From: Ceriagrion tenellum
Taxonomy: Eukaryota > Arthropoda > Insecta > Odonata > Coenagrionidae
Direction of reading: 5' to 3'
Assembly: GCA_963169105.1 (NCBI GenBank)
Contig: OY720639.1
Coordinates: 86,658,593-86,722,592, forward strand
Length of the DNA stretch: 64,000 nucleotides
Shown piece by piece: positions 60,443 through 64,000 of this stretch (positions are counted from its first letter, which is position 1; the number at the start of each line of letters is the position of its first letter). The notes beneath the pieces are model-generated. The model ran no database searches. It worked only from the letters and a program-made list of their open reading frames with translations, and was not told the DNA's origin. The translations under genes and the position numbers were made by a program.

Positions 60443-60713
60443 TTAAACCAATTTTGCGATAGTCATTCCACGATGATACACATATAATTTTTGATAATCC
60501 TGCCCTTTATCGGAAATTTTGAACAAATTTGAGCCACAATACTCACCGTAGATTATTTGCGTAGTAGGCAATAGAGATTTCATTTCCGGGAGTTGGTGGT
60601 TCAGGGATTCACTCGCCAGTCTCAGGTATTCATTTTTGTCTCGCCATGTGTAGAATAGATCGTCATCTGTCGAAGGGTGAGCGTAGAACACGACCGAAAT
60701 GAGTGGCCCACTA
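60443..60713 (-). other. Unrecognised exon-like open frame
   Basis: On the minus strand, TTTAG near 60713 opens a frame reading GPLISVVFYAHPS, DDDLFYTWRDKNEYL and QLPEMKSLLPTTQIIYG. It runs to a GTGAGT donor near 60545, and beyond that the frame stays open to 60443. Spacing of aspartates, W and LPE is faintly like the extracellular part of a Cys-loop receptor, but I do not trust that assignment. It could be a host exon or part of a transposon protein. Confidence 0.25.
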
Positions 60714-61489
60714 AATTATACGTGGCATAGTTTTTCAGATGTCTTAGATTATTTTTAATTTCGCTAAAGGAACTGACTTTATATTTTTTCATTTAGCATT
60801 ATTTTCATAATTTTTATTGTTACTTCAGCCAGTGTTTCGTAAGTCACAAGTTTATCTTTGAGTTTCATGTGACCGAGATTTATGAACAATAGCACATTAG
60901 AAAGTGTTAACATGCAAACTATTTTAGGGCAGGGGGTGAATTATCGCACTGATTAACTACATTGCATCCTGGTAAAGCTTACGAAGGTATGGATATTGAC
61001 GCGCCAGCAAATATATGCAATATCTCGTAAGGAGGAGGATGATTTAGCTGTTGTCTGTACTAATCATTGAGGTTTATGGAGAGGATGCTTGCCATTGTTG
61101 CCAATACAAGTTGCTGTGACATGGGAAGGGCCTGTCCGCCATCTTTGTTTTTTTTTATTAATATAATAATTCTTTATTAATCTCATATTGAAGTAAATTG
61201 GTCACAAAATAAAAGAAATAAAAAGACAGTAGAGACATACGGACTATCCATTGCACAAAAGATGTAATACACTTCACTCTATATGACATATACTCCTTTG
61301 CATTAAAACACATGAAAAAAAGAAGAAAACCTCAAGCAAAGTGGATAGTTTCATGAATATTTTTAAACCTTAGGAGACCCTCTGAGCCACAACAGGCTCA
61401 TCAGAAGGTACTCTCTAATGTCAATGTAAAAAATTAAAATAAAACAAATAAAACAATAAAAACGCTCACATTTCCATATTCGCACCGAG

Positions 61490-62410
61490 CGGTATAAATA
61501 AGTGGCCACACAATCAGTCTCTCAACCTCCCTAGATATCAGTCCTCCAACAAATACTCCCAAAGTTTCCGTTTAACCTCTGTATACGTATTTAATCCATG
61601 CATGTCCCTTGGTAATTGGTTAAACAATCTAGGTACACTTACCACCATTCTGTTTGCACCACATTGATTAAAATACTTAGGGACTTCATAGTGGTCCACA
61701 TTCCGTTTCCCCATTTTATGTTCATTTTGTTTCAATTTCTTATATTTACTAGAGAAATAATTATCTAAAACTAAAATGTATGTCAAAAGCTTTTCAAGCG
61801 GTAGTATTTTCAGTATTTTGTATGCATTGTTTGTATCATAAGAATCTGGTTTCGATGACACGTTATTATCACTTTTTTGTTGTATGTAATCATGTTGACA
61901 ATACGGTTTTGTATGCTACATAGTTTTTTTAATTTTGTGTGTTTTACTAGTTTTACCCCAAACAGTAATGCCATATCTCAGAATGGATTCAGCTATTGCA
62001 AAGTACATCATCTTTTTAACTTTGACAGGTAATAAATCTCTAACGTGATACATTTGATAACTAACCTTTCGTAATTTACTACATATCTTATCACAGTGTT
62101 CCCTAAATTTGAATGTTTGATCAACTATGATACCCAGATATCTATATTGTGACACTTGTTCTATACTTCTGCATTTGCACAAGAGTTTGTTTATGTTTTT
62201 ATGCAGGCATTCATAGTCATGGATTGTTATGTGAATCCGTTGTACTTAAGCTGCATTATTGGCGATAGACATGACTTTGGACTTCTTCATATTAATTGAG
62301 AGATCATGGTCGTGTGACCATTTTGTTAAATTATTGGCATCATTTTGCATGTAGGCAATGGCAGTATTTAAATCTCTATGAGCAGATATCATTACAACAA
62401 ATTTAACCCG
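61490..62410 (-). mobile_element. Non-LTR retrotransposon 3' part
   Basis: The minus strand reads NTAIAYMQNDANNLTKWSHDHDLSINMKKSKVM (in two pieces), a stop, then QYRYLGIIVDQTFKFREH, ESILRYGITVWG and, after another shift, LEKLLTYILVLDNYF and NRMVVSVPRLFNQLPRDM. That is the reverse-transcriptase end and C-terminus of an ORF2. Fairly young, with three breaks. Confidence 0.8.
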
Positions 62411-63700
62411 GATTTCCCTAAATGGTTTATACAGTTACACAAATGCTACAAATTTACGGTGCGTTTAATTGATGCTTTACCACAAATTAGCATATATTTA
62501 GTTGTTTCTTGAAAATTTATTCTGCCTACATGCATTTCTCTCATTTGTTTGAATTAAAAATAATCAAAATTTCCGGTTGAAATAATGAACAAACACTGTC
62601 CTTTCCGTGACAACTGGCGTAATTTTGTTCAATTTAAATACAAAGGAACAGCGTATAAACCAGTGACCATAAAATCATAGTTTTCATAATGTGGGAGAAG
62701 AACCCTTGTATCAAATTTGCCTCTCCAAGACGAATGTTGTCATTCCTTCTGAGGAGTTACACTTTTCAAGTAGTTGGTAATCTATGTAGGTAGTAGCTGA
62801 AGTTTGTCCCGTCAATCATCTTTCTGAATCACGGTGTGCTTTAATTATATTACGTTAAAGTCATATTTAAGGATTTAATTTCATCTGTTATTAAAATAAT
62901 ATTCAATTAATATATGGAGCTTTCTTACTATTATTTATAAAAATGTGATGGTAAAAATTCACAACCCTTTATTATTTCCAGCTTAGTAGAACATAAGTTG
63001 ACGATGCCAGTTTATGAATAACTTCTTTGTGTTCCTTTTCATCCTTTTAGCATTTAACCGGACTCTGAAAAAAAACTCCTGAGTAGTTGGTGATATGTTG
63101 GTGGAGTCTTGCTCAGTTATTAAATACTTTTAAATTTATCTCTATATCTTTTTCAGATATGTACACTTTTTCTAATATCCACCAGTTTTATAAAAATTAC
63201 AGATCTTCAACATTTCATTCTCCAAATAAAACTAATTTAAAGTTCACGAGTAGATTATCTTTTATTTTAAATAACTATTGCAAAGTAGTTAAGTTAGCAC
63301 TTCAATACATAGGTATTTACATACTGAAGAACAATTATTTTAGAGCTGGCTGGTTAAATTAGAACTCTACAGTCAGCGGATGATAAAACTCGGGTTAGTT
63401 AACTATGGAGTGTGTCGCAAAAATTAGTTCTCTTGAAATTTGTAATTACAGGCTAGTCACCAAAAAGGACATACAATTTAAAACAAGATTTATGGCTTTC
63501 GTAAAACTGTTACAATTTTTTGAAAAGAGATGGTTACTGGATTTTTATAAAGATAATGATGCCGAATAAAATCTGTGGCATGCTTAATATGATGCCGAGT
63601 ATATGTGTACAAGAATAGATGAGAATGATGGAATGAGAATGTGGTACAAGCTATTACTTCTCCGAAAAAGTGGCTGTCATTTACAAAATATATATCTTAA
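62411..63700. other. Spacer next to copy F, nothing recognised
   Basis: AT-rich. An open frame at 63087-63362 has biased composition and no motif. Confidence 0.3.
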
Positions 63701-63841
63701 TATTTATTTATAATAAAAGTTAATGGATTTTAATAGGGTTACAAGGTACCTAGCTATACGTTGAGAAAGGGAGTACATTGAATCGTATAGTGTATTGTTT
63801 TAATTTTTGACAGAGCAAATTACGGCAAATATTATTCAACT

Positions 63842-63997
63842 TTAAACAATAGACACCATGGCTGCGTTATCATAGAGTTCTACGACGCCATATACTGGGT
63901 GAGGGATGTTGGACGCTGCGGGTCCTTGGTCTTCGCCGTTCCAATAGAAGTGAAGCGTCCCTGTATTACTCACCATCACTGCAGCTCGTTCTCCCAC
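63842..63997 (-). CDS. Copy F: last exon of another NHR-family gene, truncated by the window edge
   Basis: After a TAG acceptor (63998-64000), the minus strand reads VGERAAVMV, LHFYWNGEDQG, NIPHPVYGVVELYDNAAMVSIV and a stop. The exon is 156 nt, exactly the length and phase of exon 5 in the other copies. Its sequence is distinct from all five (W in the FYWNG strand), so it is a sixth, diverged member whose other exons lie beyond the right edge. An AATAAA on this strand lies at about 63703-63708. Confidence 0.72.
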   Translation of the reverse strand: MGERAAVMVSNTGTLHFYWNGEDQGPAASNIPHPVYGVVELYDNAAMVSIV

Positions 63998-64000
63998 CTA

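Overview
The window looks like a piece of a large, AT-rich, repeat-dense arthropod genome, most probably an insect. The evidence is short exons bounded by GT/AG introns of up to several kb, TATA plus initiator-like promoters, and relics of mariner, Tigger/pogo-like, Helitron, non-LTR, Penelope-like and tRNA-derived SINE elements. I see no bacterial operons, rRNA or CRISPR. I could not assign a species.

The only host genes I can support belong to one family in a cluster. The family encodes predicted secreted proteins of about 263-272 aa. Each has a signal peptide, then a ~70-residue N-terminal domain with two conserved cysteines and N-glycosylation sequons, then a Neuralized homology repeat (NHR/NEUZ) spread over four further exons. 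All copies share five exons and the same splice phases (1, 2, 2, 0). Copies A (3475-9337, +), B (16483-21713, +) and E (44706-54673, -) have all five exons. A and E read through in frame. B is in frame only if a donor 4 nt downstream of the canonical one is used before its last exon. Copy C (29496-35012, +) has exons 1, 4 and 5, but I find no exons 2 and 3. Copy D (38972-41667, +) has only exons 4 and 5, with a stop in exon 5. A decayed last exon lies at about 22429-22570. The last exon of a further copy, F, sits at the right edge (63842-63997, -). A-D point right and E-F point left, so the cluster is convergent.

A and B are a tandem duplication of about 6 kb, including promoter and 3' UTR (about 3070-9690 and 16080-22080). 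They are separated by a Tigger-like transposon with long inverted arms of ~300-bp repeats and by an RNase H fragment of a non-LTR element.

The remaining sequence is introns and intergenic DNA full of mobile elements. There is a GC-rich LTR-like insert in an intron of A. Mariner, SINE and Helitron pieces lie at 23.6-25.7 kb. Several foldback (snap-back) elements occur, with the clearest at 43.5, 49.9 and 50.5 kb. A MITE with TA target duplication lies at 45.5-46.2 kb, a (TA)46 microsatellite at 48.0 kb, non-LTR fragments at 27.7, 31.4, 36.1-36.9, 52.6-54.2 and 61.5-62.4 kb, and a Helitron relic at 55.2-57.2 kb.

The most interesting signal is the cluster itself. NHR domains are best known from intracellular Neuralized-type ubiquitin ligases, yet here they follow a signal peptide and a new N-terminal domain, in a tandem array undergoing birth and death.
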